Shown in pieces: positions 7,034 to 15,481 of a stretch of DNA of 16,247 bases (the stretch's first letter is position 1; each line of letters starts with the position of its first letter). A program made the position numbers and the translations under genes. The stretch covers positions 1 to 16,247 of the forward strand of contig JAVMKL010000256.1 in the NCBI GenBank assembly GCA_031732875.1, read 5' to 3'. The notes under the pieces were generated by a model, which was not told the DNA's origin, searched no databases, and saw only the letters and a list, made by a program, of their open reading frames with translations. This DNA is from JAVMKJ01 sp031732875 (GTDB lineage Bacteria; Pseudomonadota; Gammaproteobacteria; Competibacterales; Competibacteraceae).

Positions 7034-7837
7034 TCAAGGGCATGCCACTCGGGCCCGCGCGACCACCATCGCCCGATCCAACCCATACAGAACGTCCAGC
7101 AGCGCCACCTGCAAGCTCCCTGGTCCCCTCGCCTGCTCCGCCGCGATCTCTCCCGCCACGCCGAACACGGCCAATCCCGCCGCCGTCGCCGCGAACGCAT
7201 CGGGTTCCACCGCCAGAAACGCCCCGATCACCGCCGTCGCCGAACAACCCAAGCCGGTGACCCGCGTCATCAACGGATGGCCGTTCTCGATCGCCGCCAC
7301 CCGCCGACCGTCGGTCACGTAATCCACCGCCCCCGTAATCGCCACGACCGCCCCGGTCATCGCCGCCAATTGCCGCGCCGCCTCCAGCGCCGTTTCCGAA
7401 CCATCCAGGCTGTCCACCCCCCTCCCCTGCCCGGCCTGGGTCTGTTGCGCCAAGGCCAGGATTTCCGAGCCGTTCCCCCGGATCGCGCTGGGCGCCAACC
7501 GAGCCAGCGCGCCCGCCGCCGCCCGCCGGTACGGCGTCGCCCCCGCCCCCACCGGATCGAGAATCCAGGGAACGCCCGCCGCCTTCGCCCGCATCGCCGC
7601 CAGCTTGCACGCCGCGATCTGCTCCGAATACAGCGTCCCGATATTGACCACCAGCGCCTGGCTGATCGCGACGAAATCCTCCACCTCGTCGCTGGAATGA
7701 ATCATCGCCGGTGAAGCACCGAGGGCCAGCAGCGCATTCGCGGTGTTGTTCATCACCACGAAATTGGTGATGTTATGCACCAGCGGTCGCCGCTCGCGCA
7801 CGGCGGTCAACAATATCCAGATCGCCTCGGCGTTCAT
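7034..7837 (-). CDS. thiM: Hydroxyethylthiazole kinase
   Basis: This 267-residue enzyme phosphorylates 4-methyl-5-(2-hydroxyethyl)thiazole with ATP, a salvage step of thiamine biosynthesis in the cytoplasm. Family marks are RPLVHNITNFVVMN near the N-terminus, GASPAMIHS (M45 at the thiazole site), VPWILDPVGAGA, RGNGSEILAL, and the anion-hole/active-site loop VTGLGCSATAV with C198. Length is standard for ThiM. No thiE, thiD or recognisable TPP riboswitch is next to it. The ATG is 6 nt after the malQ stop, so it appears to be the last gene of a glgC-malQ-thiM transcript, an odd place for a vitamin salvage gene. It converges with the RiPP kinase across a 65-bp gap. Confidence 0.96.
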   Translation of the reverse strand: MNAEAIWILLTAVRERRPLVHNITNFVVMNNTANALLALGASPAMIHSSDEVEDFVAISQALVVNIGTLYSEQIAACKLAAMRAKAAGVPWILDPVGAGATPYRRAAAGALARLAPSAIRGNGSEILALAQQTQAGQGRGVDSLDGSETALEAARQLAAMTGAVVAITGAVDYVTDGRRVAAIENGHPLMTRVTGLGCSATAVIGAFLAVEPDAFAATAAGLAVFGVAGEIAAEQARGPGSLQVALLDVLYGLDRAMVVARARVACP

Positions 7838-7843
7838 CGTGAC

Positions 7844-9316
7844 TCACACCCGCCCGTAGAGTTCCAGCAGGTGCCGGTAATGCCCGGCGACCCCTGCCCC
7901 GATCTGTTCCCAGCGGAACCGCCAGCGCCAGTTGCCCTCGGCGACGCCCGGCATGTTCATGCGATCCTCGCCGCCCAGACCCAATACGTCCTGCATCGGC
8001 ACCACCGCCAATCGCGCCACCGAGGCGAAGGCCGCCCGCATCAGCAGTTCCGGCATTCGCTCCGGTCCGCCGCCCAGATAATCGAACACGTGCGCCCGGC
8101 TCCGTTCGTCCAGTTCCTCAAACCATCCCACGGTGGTGTTGTTGTCGTGCGTGCCCGTATACACCACCGAATTGGGAATGTGATGGTGCGGCAGGTAGGG
8201 GTTGTCCGCCCCGCCGCCGAAAGCGAAGTGCAACACCTTCATCCCCGGCAGGCCATGCGCGTCGCGTAAAACCTCGACCTCGGGCGTGATGATGCCGAGA
8301 TCCTCCGCCACCAGCGGCAGGCCACCGAATTCCACTTTCAAGGCTTGGAACAGTTCGTCGCCCGGCGCCTGCTGCCAGCGGCCCGATACCGCGGTTTCAG
8401 CCGAAGCCGGTATTTCCCAGTACGCCTCCAACCCCCGGAAATGATCGATCCGGAGCAGATCGAACTGCGTCAGCTGAGTGCGGATGCGCTCCTTCCACCA
8501 CTGGAACCCGTCGGCGCGCATCCGCTCCCAGGCGTAATGCGGATTACCCCACAACTGGCCGGTGGCGGAAAAGTAGTCCGGCGGTACCCCGGCCACCACT
8601 TCCCGCCGTCCCTCGCGATCCAGCAGGAACGCGTCGCGTCGCGCCCACACGTCCGCGCTGTCGTAGCCGACGAACAGCGGAATATCGCCGAACATCAGGA
8701 TTCCCCGCTCGTTGGCGTAACGCTTGAGCGCTGCCCATTGCTGGTAGAACACAAACTGTTCGAATTGGCACTGGATGATGGCCTCGGCCTGGTGCCGTCG
8801 GGCTTCGGCCAGTGCCGCCGGCTGGCGGTCGCGCAATTCCCGGGGCCAGTCGAACCACGCCTGTCGCTCGTGCGCCGCGCGGATCGCCTGATAGAGAGCG
8901 TAATCGTCCAGCCACCGGTGTTGGCGCCGGAATGCGGCGTACGCCTCGCCATCCAGCCCGCCGCTCTCCTGAAACCCCCGGCGAGCTTCGACCAGCCGCC
9001 GCTGGCGATACGCCCAACCGTCTTCACCGGTCCTGGGCTCGTCGTCCGGCCGCAGCCAACCCGCCTCGATCAGCGGCTCCAGCGCGATCAACCGCGGATT
9101 GCCGGCATGGACCGACTGGGCCGAGTACGGCGACAGGTCGTCGTGAGGCGGTCCCAGCGGCAGCGTCTGCCAGACCGTGAACCCGCAGGCGGCCATGAAT
9201 TCCACGAATCGGTAGGCGTTCGGCCCCAGATCGCCGTTGTCGTAATTCCCGGGCAGGGAAGTGGGATGCAACAGCAGACCCGCGCGCCGCCGTTCGAGTG
9301 GCGAACCCTTGCTCAT
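7844..9316 (-). CDS. malQ: 4-alpha-glucanotransferase (amylomaltase, GH77)
   Basis: This 490-residue GH77 enzyme transfers alpha-1,4-glucan segments between acceptors, recycling maltodextrins released during glycogen breakdown. The N-terminal RRAGLLLHPTSLPG and WQTLPLGPPHDDLSPYSAQS are hallmarks of bacterial amylomaltase. The catalytic nucleophile is D281 (LLRIDHFRG), the acid/base E328 (LVAEDLGIITPEV), and the transition-state stabiliser D381 (YTGTHDNNTTVGW). DIPLFVGYDSADVW and the C-terminal NMPGVAEGNWRWR also match the family. Length is normal for the short (plant/bacterial DPE1-like) type, without the long N-terminal extension of enterobacterial MalQ. An AAGGAG sequence about 10 nt upstream supports the ATG start. 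It lies 59 nt after glgC on the same strand. Confidence 0.97.
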   Translation of the reverse strand: MSKGSPLERRRAGLLLHPTSLPGNYDNGDLGPNAYRFVEFMAACGFTVWQTLPLGPPHDDLSPYSAQSVHAGNPRLIALEPLIEAGWLRPDDEPRTGEDGWAYRQRRLVEARRGFQESGGLDGEAYAAFRRQHRWLDDYALYQAIRAAHERQAWFDWPRELRDRQPAALAEARRHQAEAIIQCQFEQFVFYQQWAALKRYANERGILMFGDIPLFVGYDSADVWARRDAFLLDREGRREVVAGVPPDYFSATGQLWGNPHYAWERMRADGFQWWKERIRTQLTQFDLLRIDHFRGLEAYWEIPASAETAVSGRWQQAPGDELFQALKVEFGGLPLVAEDLGIITPEVEVLRDAHGLPGMKVLHFAFGGGADNPYLPHHHIPNSVVYTGTHDNNTTVGWFEELDERSRAHVFDYLGGGPERMPELLMRAAFASVARLAVVPMQDVLGLGGEDRMNMPGVAEGNWRWRFRWEQIGAGVAGHYRHLLELYGRV

Positions 9317-9375
9317 TAACTGTGAACTCCTTAGGTTTGTCGTTGAATTTCGGTCAAGGCCGCAACCGGCTGCCG

Positions 9376-10647
9376 TCAGCGCACGGAGTGCAATTCCTGA
9401 CCCAGCATGTCTCGGGTCACCAGCACCACGCCTTTTTCGGTGCGATAAAAACGCCGGGCGTCTTCCTCGGCATCCTCTCCGATCACCGTGCCCGGTGGAA
9501 TGACGCAGCCGCGGTCGATGATCACCTTGCTCATGCGGCAGTAGCGGCCGATGTCGACGCCGGGCAGCGCCACCGCGTCTCGCAGTTGGACGAAGGAATG
9601 CACCTGGACCCCGGTGAAAAGCATCGAGTGATTCACGTACCCGCCGGAAATGATACAGCCATCCGCCACCATCGAATCGACGGCCATGCCGCGGCGTCCC
9701 TCGTCGTCGAACACGAACTTCGCCGGCGGCGCCTGATCCTGATAGGTCCAGATCGGCCAGTGCTCGTCGTACAGATTCAGCTCCGGATCCACGCCGACCA
9801 GTTCCATGTTGGCTTCCCAGAACGCATCCACGGTCCCCACGTCGCGCCAGTAGCTTTGCGCCTTGGTCTGCACGTCGCGGAATGGATAGGCCACGATCCG
9901 GTTCCGCCCGATCAGGCGTGGGATCATGTCCCCGCCGAAGTCGTGGTGGGAATCCTTGATGCTGGCGTCCTCGATCAGACGCTCGTAAAGGAATTGCGTG
10001 TTGAACAGATAAATTCCCATCGAGGCCAGCGTGACGTTTCCTCGTCCCGGCAGGGGTTCCGGCTGCTGAGGTTTTTCCACGAACCGGATCGCTTCGCCGC
10101 GTTCGTTCACCGTCAACACGCCGAACTCGTGGGCGCGATCGATGGGTACCTCGATGCTGCCGATCGTGACCTCCGCCTTGTTCTCCACGTGGTGCGCCAG
10201 CATCGGGCCATAGTCCATCTTGTAGATGTGGTCGCCGGCCAGAATCAGGACAAATTCGGGGGCATGATTGCGGATGATATCCAGGTTTTGATAGACCGCG
10301 TCGGCCGTGCCCTTGTACCAGGATGCCTCGTCGATCCGTTGCTGGGCCGGCAGCAGTTCCACGAACTCACCGAACTCGCCACGCAGGAATCCCCAGCCAC
10401 GCTGGATGTGCTGGATCAGGGAATGAGCCTTGTACTGGGTTAGCACGCAGACCCGCCGGATACCTGAATTGATACAGTTGGACAACGGGAAATCGATGAT
10501 CCGATACTTGCCGCCGAACGGCGTTGCCGGCTTGGCGCGCCATAGGGTGAGTTGCTTGAGCCGGCTGCCCCGGCCGCCGGCCAGGATCAGCGCGAGGGTT
10601 TCCCGGGTCAGCCGACTGACAAAACGTGAGGTAATGGCGGCACTCAT
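9376..10647 (-). CDS. glgC: Glucose-1-phosphate adenylyltransferase (ADP-glucose pyrophosphorylase)
   Basis: This 423-residue enzyme makes ADP-glucose from ATP and glucose-1-phosphate, the committed and allosterically controlled step of bacterial glycogen synthesis. The nucleotide-binding loop is LILAGGRGSRL (G24-G27). K39 (WRAKPATPFGGKYRIIDF) corresponds to the fructose-1,6-bisphosphate activator lysine of E. coli GlgC. D139 in LAGDHIYKMDY is the expected catalytic Asp, and FVEKP (K192) is the glucose-1-phosphate site. The C-terminal part (GGYVNHSMLF, DIGRYCRMSKVIID, PPGTVIGED) forms the left-handed beta-helix for oligomerisation and regulation. It is first in the leftward glgC-malQ-thiM string and divergent from glgB. 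The E. coli-like length and activator lysine suggest gammaproteobacterial-type regulation. An AGAGGG sequence lies rather far (about 12 nt) from the ATG. Confidence 0.97.
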   Translation of the reverse strand: MSAAITSRFVSRLTRETLALILAGGRGSRLKQLTLWRAKPATPFGGKYRIIDFPLSNCINSGIRRVCVLTQYKAHSLIQHIQRGWGFLRGEFGEFVELLPAQQRIDEASWYKGTADAVYQNLDIIRNHAPEFVLILAGDHIYKMDYGPMLAHHVENKAEVTIGSIEVPIDRAHEFGVLTVNERGEAIRFVEKPQQPEPLPGRGNVTLASMGIYLFNTQFLYERLIEDASIKDSHHDFGGDMIPRLIGRNRIVAYPFRDVQTKAQSYWRDVGTVDAFWEANMELVGVDPELNLYDEHWPIWTYQDQAPPAKFVFDDEGRRGMAVDSMVADGCIISGGYVNHSMLFTGVQVHSFVQLRDAVALPGVDIGRYCRMSKVIIDRGCVIPPGTVIGEDAEEDARRFYRTEKGVVLVTRDMLGQELHSVR

Positions 10648-10931
10648 GCGTTTGATGGCCCTCTTTGCTATGCTTTCCCGGTTGCGGGTTTCTTGGGATG
10701 CCGGGCCGAAAATTCATGGGGCAGGCTCGGACACGAGCGCGACGTTGCCCGACCTTCGAGAAATCAGCCTCGAGGATCGTGATGTCGGCTTCGCCAGCTT
10801 GGCCCACCCTGCCGGAGTCTCGGGGTTTTCGGCCAGACACTATATAGTAGTTCCAACTCGTGCTATTACCACTTGCAGTGCTCCTGGTTTGCCGGAAATC
10901 GGTTTGGTGACCAGAATGATCGGCTTTTCTG
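10648..10931. promoter_or_regulatory. Divergent glgC/glgB control region
   Basis: This 284-bp gap separates the divergent glgC and glgB genes, so promoters for both must lie here. No convincing paired -35/-10 boxes could be assigned. The best single element is the palindrome ACTATATAGT (10839-10848), which offers TATAGT as a -10-like hexamer in the rightward direction, about 85 bp before glgB. The region also contains a degenerate REP-like copy (10725-10753). glgB has no clear Shine-Dalgarno site before its ATG. Confidence 0.4.
10725..10753. repeat. Degenerate half copy of the REP-like element
   Basis: These 29 bp match 23 of 29 positions of the left half of the element at 2098-2126, ending in the identical stretch CGTTGCCCGAC. 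The central 24-bp palindrome and right half are missing. It shows that the gltD-distal element belongs to a dispersed family, here eroded and located upstream of glgB rather than downstream of a gene. Confidence 0.55.
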
Positions 10932-13169
10932 ATGACACACCCTGATAATAACGACGATACTCAGCATTCAGCCCGGGTCGCCGATGCTCGGACGATCGGC
11001 GATGCCGCCTTGCTGCGAGAGGGACGGCACCCCGACCCGTTCGCCGTCCTGGGCCGCCATGGCCACGGCGAAGTGGTGACCGTTCGGGCGTTTCTGCCTG
11101 ATGCCCGGCAAGTCAGGCTGGCCGATGTCGGTCATCCCCTGCGGCGACTGACGGATACCGATTTGTTCGAGTGGCGGGGCGCCGCCGCCGCTTTGCCGGC
11201 CCATTACCGGCTGGCGTGGACCGACGCGGACGGTCGCGACCGGGTGGAGCACGATCCTTATTGCTTCGCCCCACAGTTAAGCCTGTACGATTTGCACCTG
11301 TTCGACGAAGGACGCCACCTGCACGCCTACCGTGTGTTGGGCGCGCATCCGCGAGTGGTGGATGGCATCGCCGGAACGCTGTTCTCGGTCTGGGCTCCGA
11401 ACGCCATGCGGGTCAGCGTGGTGGGCGACTTCAACGACTGGGATGGCCGGCGCCATCTCTTGCGTCGACGAGGTGGCGTCTGGGAATTGTTTGTCCCTGG
11501 CGCGGCCCCGGGAACGCGCTACCAGTTCGAGATCCGACCCCGGGAAACCGGCGAACTGCTGCGTAAGAGCGATCCTTACGGTCGATGCTTCGAACGACGG
11601 CCTCGGAACGCTTCGATCGTTACCGACAATGCCGCTTACTCCTGGCGGGATGAGATCTGGATGGCGCGGCGGCGGCGGCAGAACTGGACCCGGGCCCCGC
11701 TGGCGGTTTATGAGGTTCACCTCGGTTCCTGGCAACGGGATGGCCGGGGCGGCTACCTGAACTACGAGGACATGGCGCGTCGCCTGATCGCCTACGTCAG
11801 TTCGTTGGGCTTCACCCACATCGAATTGATGCCGGTTACCGAGCATCCTTTGGACGCCTCTTGGGGTTATCAGCCGACCGGCTATTTCGCGCCGACCAGC
11901 CGCCACGGGGACATGGACAGTTTTCGCTGGTTCGTCGATTGTTGTCATCAGGCTGGCATCGGTGTAATTCTCGACTGGGTGCCCGGCCATTTTCCCAAGG
12001 ATCCCCACGGTCTGGCCCAGTTCGACGGTACCTACCTCTACGAGCACGAGGATCCCGCCCGCCGCGAGCATCGTGGCTGGGGCACCCTGATTTTCGACTA
12101 CGGGCGCAATCAGGTGAAGAACTTCCTGCTGGCCAGCGCCTGTTTCTGGCTGGAGGAATGCCATCTGGACGGTCTGCGGGTGGATGCCGTTGCCTCCATG
12201 CTGTATCTGGACTACGCGCGCGAATCGGGCGAGTGGGCGCCCAATCCTTTCGGCGGCAACGAGAATCTGGAAGCGATCGCCTTTCTCCGCGAACTGAACG
12301 AGATCATCCACCGGCGTCATCCGAGCGTTCTGATGATCGCCGAGGAATCCACCGCTTGGCCGCTGGTGACCCGGCCATCCTGGATGGGCGGGCTGGGGTT
12401 CGGCATGAAATGGAATATGGGCTGGATGCACGATACCCTGGAATATCTCGCTCTCGATCCAGCCCTGCGCCGCCATCACCACGAACTGTTGACCTTCGGG
12501 CTGCTGTACGCCTTTACCGAGAACTTCATGCTGCCGCTGTCCCACGATGAGGTTGTCCATGGCAAGGGTTCGTTGCTCGCCAGGATGCCGGGAGACCACC
12601 GCCAGCGCTTTGCCAACCTCCGCTTGCTTTATGTATACATGTGGACGTATCCGGGTAAGAAATTCATGTTCATGGGCAACGAATTCGGGCAGGAACGGGA
12701 GTGGGACTTTGCCGGTGCGTTGGGCTGGGAACTGTTGGGTCAGTTGGAACACCGTGGCGTCCAGCTTCTGATTCGCGATCTCAACCGTCTGTACCGGGCC
12801 GAGCCGAGCCTGCACGGCGATGAGTTCGCGCGGGAGGGATTCGAATGGCTCGATTGCCATGATGTGACCCAGCCGATCGTCGTCTACCTGCGCCGCGATG
12901 GTGCTGGTTCTCCCCCCGCCGTGGTGGTTCTGAATTTCGCGGCCGTGGCGCGATTCGGCTATCGGGTCGGAGCGCCCCTGCCGGGCTTCTATCGGGAAGT
13001 CTTGAATTCCGACGCCCGCTGTTACGGGGGCGACGGCGCTGCGGGCGACGGCGATCTCTGCGCTGGTCCGGTCTTCCACATGGGGCAGCCCTGTTCCCTG
13101 GTGGTGGATTTGCCTCCGTTGACGGGTAAGGTGTTCGTGTCTTGCGGGGAGGCTTCAGGGGAGAATTAG
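10932..13169 (+). CDS. glgB: 1,4-alpha-glucan branching enzyme
   Basis: This 745-residue GH13 (subfamily 9) enzyme introduces alpha-1,6 branches into glycogen. Two N-terminal modules are visible: a first CBM48-like domain (about 25-115, HPDPFAVLGRHGHG onward) and a second one (about 145-225, FSVWAPNAMRVSVVGDFNDWDG). The (beta/alpha)8 barrel follows with LDWVPGHFPKDPHG, nucleophile D418 (GLRVDAVASMLYLDY), acid/base E471 (MIAEESTAWP) and stabiliser D539 (LPLSHDEVVHGKGS). The C-terminal beta domain includes VVLNFAAVARFGYRVG. The two N-terminal modules and the length match the E. coli-type long branching enzymes (about 730 residues). The C-terminus carries a Gly/Ala/Asp-rich insertion (GGDGAAGDGDLCAG) before the last strand. 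It is transcribed away from glgC. Confidence 0.97.
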   Translation: MTHPDNNDDTQHSARVADARTIGDAALLREGRHPDPFAVLGRHGHGEVVTVRAFLPDARQVRLADVGHPLRRLTDTDLFEWRGAAAALPAHYRLAWTDADGRDRVEHDPYCFAPQLSLYDLHLFDEGRHLHAYRVLGAHPRVVDGIAGTLFSVWAPNAMRVSVVGDFNDWDGRRHLLRRRGGVWELFVPGAAPGTRYQFEIRPRETGELLRKSDPYGRCFERRPRNASIVTDNAAYSWRDEIWMARRRRQNWTRAPLAVYEVHLGSWQRDGRGGYLNYEDMARRLIAYVSSLGFTHIELMPVTEHPLDASWGYQPTGYFAPTSRHGDMDSFRWFVDCCHQAGIGVILDWVPGHFPKDPHGLAQFDGTYLYEHEDPARREHRGWGTLIFDYGRNQVKNFLLASACFWLEECHLDGLRVDAVASMLYLDYARESGEWAPNPFGGNENLEAIAFLRELNEIIHRRHPSVLMIAEESTAWPLVTRPSWMGGLGFGMKWNMGWMHDTLEYLALDPALRRHHHELLTFGLLYAFTENFMLPLSHDEVVHGKGSLLARMPGDHRQRFANLRLLYVYMWTYPGKKFMFMGNEFGQEREWDFAGALGWELLGQLEHRGVQLLIRDLNRLYRAEPSLHGDEFAREGFEWLDCHDVTQPIVVYLRRDGAGSPPAVVVLNFAAVARFGYRVGAPLPGFYREVLNSDARCYGGDGAAGDGDLCAGPVFHMGQPCSLVVDLPPLTGKVFVSCGEASGEN

Positions 13170-13358
13170 GAGTGGTTGAATGCGGTGGGGTGGCGGGCAA
13201 TCGCCGCGCGCGCCTCCGTCGTTCGAACCGATATCGCCGTCGCTGTCCCTGGTCCGCTGGATGGGATCGCCGGCGCCGCGTGGTATTTGATGTTCTATCG
13301 TATGTCGTTGGCCGGTGTGCCTCTTTGGAACCATCGGTCACTTGGGGTGGAAGCTATC

Positions 13359-14333
13359 GTGAAGTTGCAACAATTGCGTTATCTGACTGCGATCGCCCGC
13401 AACAATCTGAATATCTCCACCGCGGCGGAGAGCCTCTACACCTCCCAGCCCGGCATCAGCAAGCAGTTGCGTCTGCTGGAGGAGGAACTGGGGGTCGAAT
13501 TGTTTAGCCGTAATGGCAAGCACTTGGCCGAGATTACTCCGATCGGTCGCCAGATTATCGCCAAGGCGGAAAGTATCCTGCGCGAGGTCAATAATATCCA
13601 GATCCTGGCTGAGGAATACCGCGATGATCGGAAAGGCAGCCTGTCCATCGCTACCACGTATACTCAGGCTCGTTATGCCCTGCCGCCGGTGATCAGGGTT
13701 TTTCGCGAGCGTTATCCGGCGGTTACCTTGCAGATTCATCAGGGTTCTCCGGTGCAGATCGCCGAACTGGTACAGTCGGGCGAGGTCGATTTCGCGATCG
13801 CCACTGAAGCCATGGAGTTGTTCGAGGATCTGGTGATGATGCCTTGTTATGTCTGGCAACGGTGCGTGCTGGTACCCTGCGGCCATCCGCTGATCGAACT
13901 GGCGAATCTGACCTTGCAGGATGTGGCTCGATATCCGCTGGTGACCTATGTGTTTGGATTTACCGGACGCTCCCAACTGGATGAGGCTTTTCGTGTCGCC
14001 CAGCTAAAGCCGATCGTAGCGTTTGCCGCGACTGATGCCGATGTCATTAAAACCTATGTGCGGTTGGGAATGGGTGTTGGCATCGTCGCGCGCATGGCTT
14101 ACGACGAGCAGCAGGATCGCGATCTGGTTCGGTTGGATGCCGGTCATTTGTTCGCGGCCAACATTACGAAGATCGGGTTTAGGCATGGTACGTTTCTTCG
14201 TTGTTATATGTATGATTTTATTGAGCTGTTTTCGCCTCATCTGACGAGGGATCGGGTGCGGAAGGTGGAACGGGCACAGTCCTCGGAGGAGGTTGCGATC
14301 CTGTTTGAGGGTGTTGAGTTGCCGGTATTTTGA
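13359..14333 (+). CDS. cysB: LysR-type transcriptional regulator CysB
   Basis: This is 324 residues from the GTG at 13359, exactly the length of E. coli CysB and beginning with the same MKLQQLRY. A longer frame from 13176 adds an unrelated 61-residue extension and is rejected. GGGGTGG just upstream may serve as ribosome site. The N-terminal winged helix includes SLYTSQPGISKQLRLLEEELG (split over helices at 25-45). The inducer-binding domain has the CysB signature IATTYTQARYALP with T100, T102 and Q103 that bind N-acetylserine or sulfate in the family, plus FGFTGRSQLD and ATDADVIKTYVRLGMGVGI. CysB activates sulfate uptake and cysteine synthesis genes. It stands apart from other cys genes here and is followed 23 bp later by the Tus-like gene. 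Confidence 0.95.
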   Translation: MKLQQLRYLTAIARNNLNISTAAESLYTSQPGISKQLRLLEEELGVELFSRNGKHLAEITPIGRQIIAKAESILREVNNIQILAEEYRDDRKGSLSIATTYTQARYALPPVIRVFRERYPAVTLQIHQGSPVQIAELVQSGEVDFAIATEAMELFEDLVMMPCYVWQRCVLVPCGHPLIELANLTLQDVARYPLVTYVFGFTGRSQLDEAFRVAQLKPIVAFAATDADVIKTYVRLGMGVGIVARMAYDEQQDRDLVRLDAGHLFAANITKIGFRHGTFLRCYMYDFIELFSPHLTRDRVRKVERAQSSEEVAILFEGVELPVF

Positions 14334-14341
14334 TGGTGACA

Positions 14342-14363
14342 TAAGAAGGAACATGCATGCATG
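14342..14363. promoter_or_regulatory. Palindrome and weak Ter-like sequence at the Tus-like start
   Basis: CATGCATGCATG (14352-14363) is a perfect 12-bp palindrome covering the start codon of the Tus-like gene. On the minus strand, 14356-14342 reads GCATGTTCCTTCTTA, which matches 9 of 15 positions of the E. coli TerB segment GTATGTTGTAACTAA and keeps the ATGTT block. In E. coli a Ter site overlaps the tus promoter and mediates autorepression, so the position is suggestive, but the match is weak. The Shine-Dalgarno AAGGA (14346-14350) lies within the same stretch. Confidence 0.25.
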
Positions 14364-15253
14364 CTTCGTCGTCGCTCGCCTTGCGGGTTGCATTGCTGGA
14401 CAGTTTCGAGACCCTGCGCGCGCAACTGGATGCGGTTTGCACGGCGGTCCGCCGGGATGAGGTGTTGCCCGCCTGGGTATCGCGTACCGATACCGAGCAG
14501 ACCGAGAATCTCGACATGCGCCTGAAGGCGATCCAACTCTTTCGCGCGCTGTGGTACGAAGATGGCCGGGATGGTCGGGAAACCCTCACCTGCCCCGGCA
14601 TCGTCGGCGCCAGCCTGGATACCCTGGCCGCCGCTCGTGCCTGCAACGCCGCCAAGGATGCTTTCAAGGCGGCGATTCTGGCGCTGAAGGCTCTGGGCCG
14701 GGTCGAGGCGAACGCGGCGATGGCCGACCTGCACCGGCGTCAGGAATCGGTAGTTACAGCGATGCGCCGCATGGGTGCGGCCCGCTTGAATCTCAAGCAG
14801 GCCTACCGGCATATTCCGCTGCTCGAGGAGCGCCCCATCAAGATTGGCTTCACCTGGTCCAGGCAGGGTCGCGTCATCCAGCGCACCAGCATGGCTGCCG
14901 CCCGACGCATGCTGGAACAACGGGTCGAGACGCCGCAGGTTCTGCTGGAATTGCAACGGCTTGCGGAAGTCCGTGGCGATGAAATCCTGGCTCGCATTCG
15001 TAGCGTCTGCCCGCATCTGCGGGCGAATATCGTTTTCCCCGCGCGGGATGATTCTGGAGTGCGGCGCCGGCTCATGCAGGCTCCACTGCCGATTCTGGTG
15101 CCGCTGCGGAGAGGGGAATTTCTGCCGGAGTTTGTCCCGGTCGCACCGGATCCTCCGCTCAATCCCCGTTTACGACGAGCTGATGTACGGATTGAGGACG
15201 AGCCTTTCTTGCCGTCGGTTCGGATTCATCGTTATCGTCCTCTCTATCGTTAG
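14357..15253 (+). CDS. Tus-like DNA replication terminus site-binding protein
   Basis: This 298-residue protein is close to the 309 residues of E. coli Tus. Similarity was judged by eye and is patchy but collinear. FRALWYEDGRDGRETLTCPGI (split near residue 70) aligns with the Tus segment running through its conserved LPGV. LNLKQAYRHIPLL (145-157) followed by IKIGFTWSRQGRVIQR (161-176) aligns with Tus LNAYRTLTVL and LRFGWANKHIIK. APLPILVPLRRGEFLPE (232-248) and the final LPSVRIHRY align with the C-terminal strands. The middle is rich in Ala, Arg and Lys. Tus binds Ter sites and blocks replication forks from one side. Start ATG has AAGGA 6 nt upstream. It follows cysB by 23 bp and may be co-transcribed. 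A divergent function, or plasmid-type Tus ancestry, cannot be excluded. Confidence 0.7.
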   Translation: MHASSSLALRVALLDSFETLRAQLDAVCTAVRRDEVLPAWVSRTDTEQTENLDMRLKAIQLFRALWYEDGRDGRETLTCPGIVGASLDTLAAARACNAAKDAFKAAILALKALGRVEANAAMADLHRRQESVVTAMRRMGAARLNLKQAYRHIPLLEERPIKIGFTWSRQGRVIQRTSMAAARRMLEQRVETPQVLLELQRLAEVRGDEILARIRSVCPHLRANIVFPARDDSGVRRRLMQAPLPILVPLRRGEFLPEFVPVAPDPPLNPRLRRADVRIEDEPFLPSVRIHRYRPLYR

Positions 15254-15481
15254 TGGTAGGAAGTAGATGATGATATAATAGATATCGATTTGGATGGTTG
15301 AGGAGGAATATTTATAATATATTGTTTTTAAATTAAAATACGGCTCGGCTGCCCTAAGATATTACGCCGTGGAGCCACCCACCTCGATTGCCGACGACTG
15401 CGCAGATTCCAATGCCCTAAACTAAACTTCGTGCGTACCCGATCGAACCTCCTCCACAATCCGAACCTGTGAGACCCTATC
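15254..15481 (+). promoter_or_regulatory. AT-rich intergenic region before glgX
   Basis: These 228 bp separate the Tus-like gene from glgX. The first 90 bp are strikingly AT-rich for this genome, containing a perfect TATAAT (15274-15279) without a good -35 box and a run of A/T at 15309-15340. The second half returns to normal composition. A promoter for glgX is likely here, but its boxes could not be fixed. The segment 15316-15332 matches E. coli Ter at 12 of 17 positions, mostly through its A/T content, and lacks the critical G of the Ter core. Confidence 0.35.

Noticed and set aside
7838..7860. TPP riboswitch before thiM
   Set aside because: Only 6 nt separate malQ and thiM and no THI-box elements are visible in the end of malQ.
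8345..10443. Long rightward frames (324 and 381 codons) antisense to malQ and glgC
   Set aside because: Both are shadows of well-identified enzymes; the proteins look low in structure and match nothing.
11277..13079. 600-codon open frame antisense to glgB
   Set aside because: The sense frame encodes an unmistakable branching enzyme with all catalytic motifs. Long antisense frames are expected in GC-rich coding DNA, and this one shows no recognisable domain.
13176..13358. 61-residue N-terminal extension of CysB
   Set aside because: CysB proteins begin at MKLQQLRY; starting at the GTG 13359 gives exactly the family length, and the extension resembles nothing.
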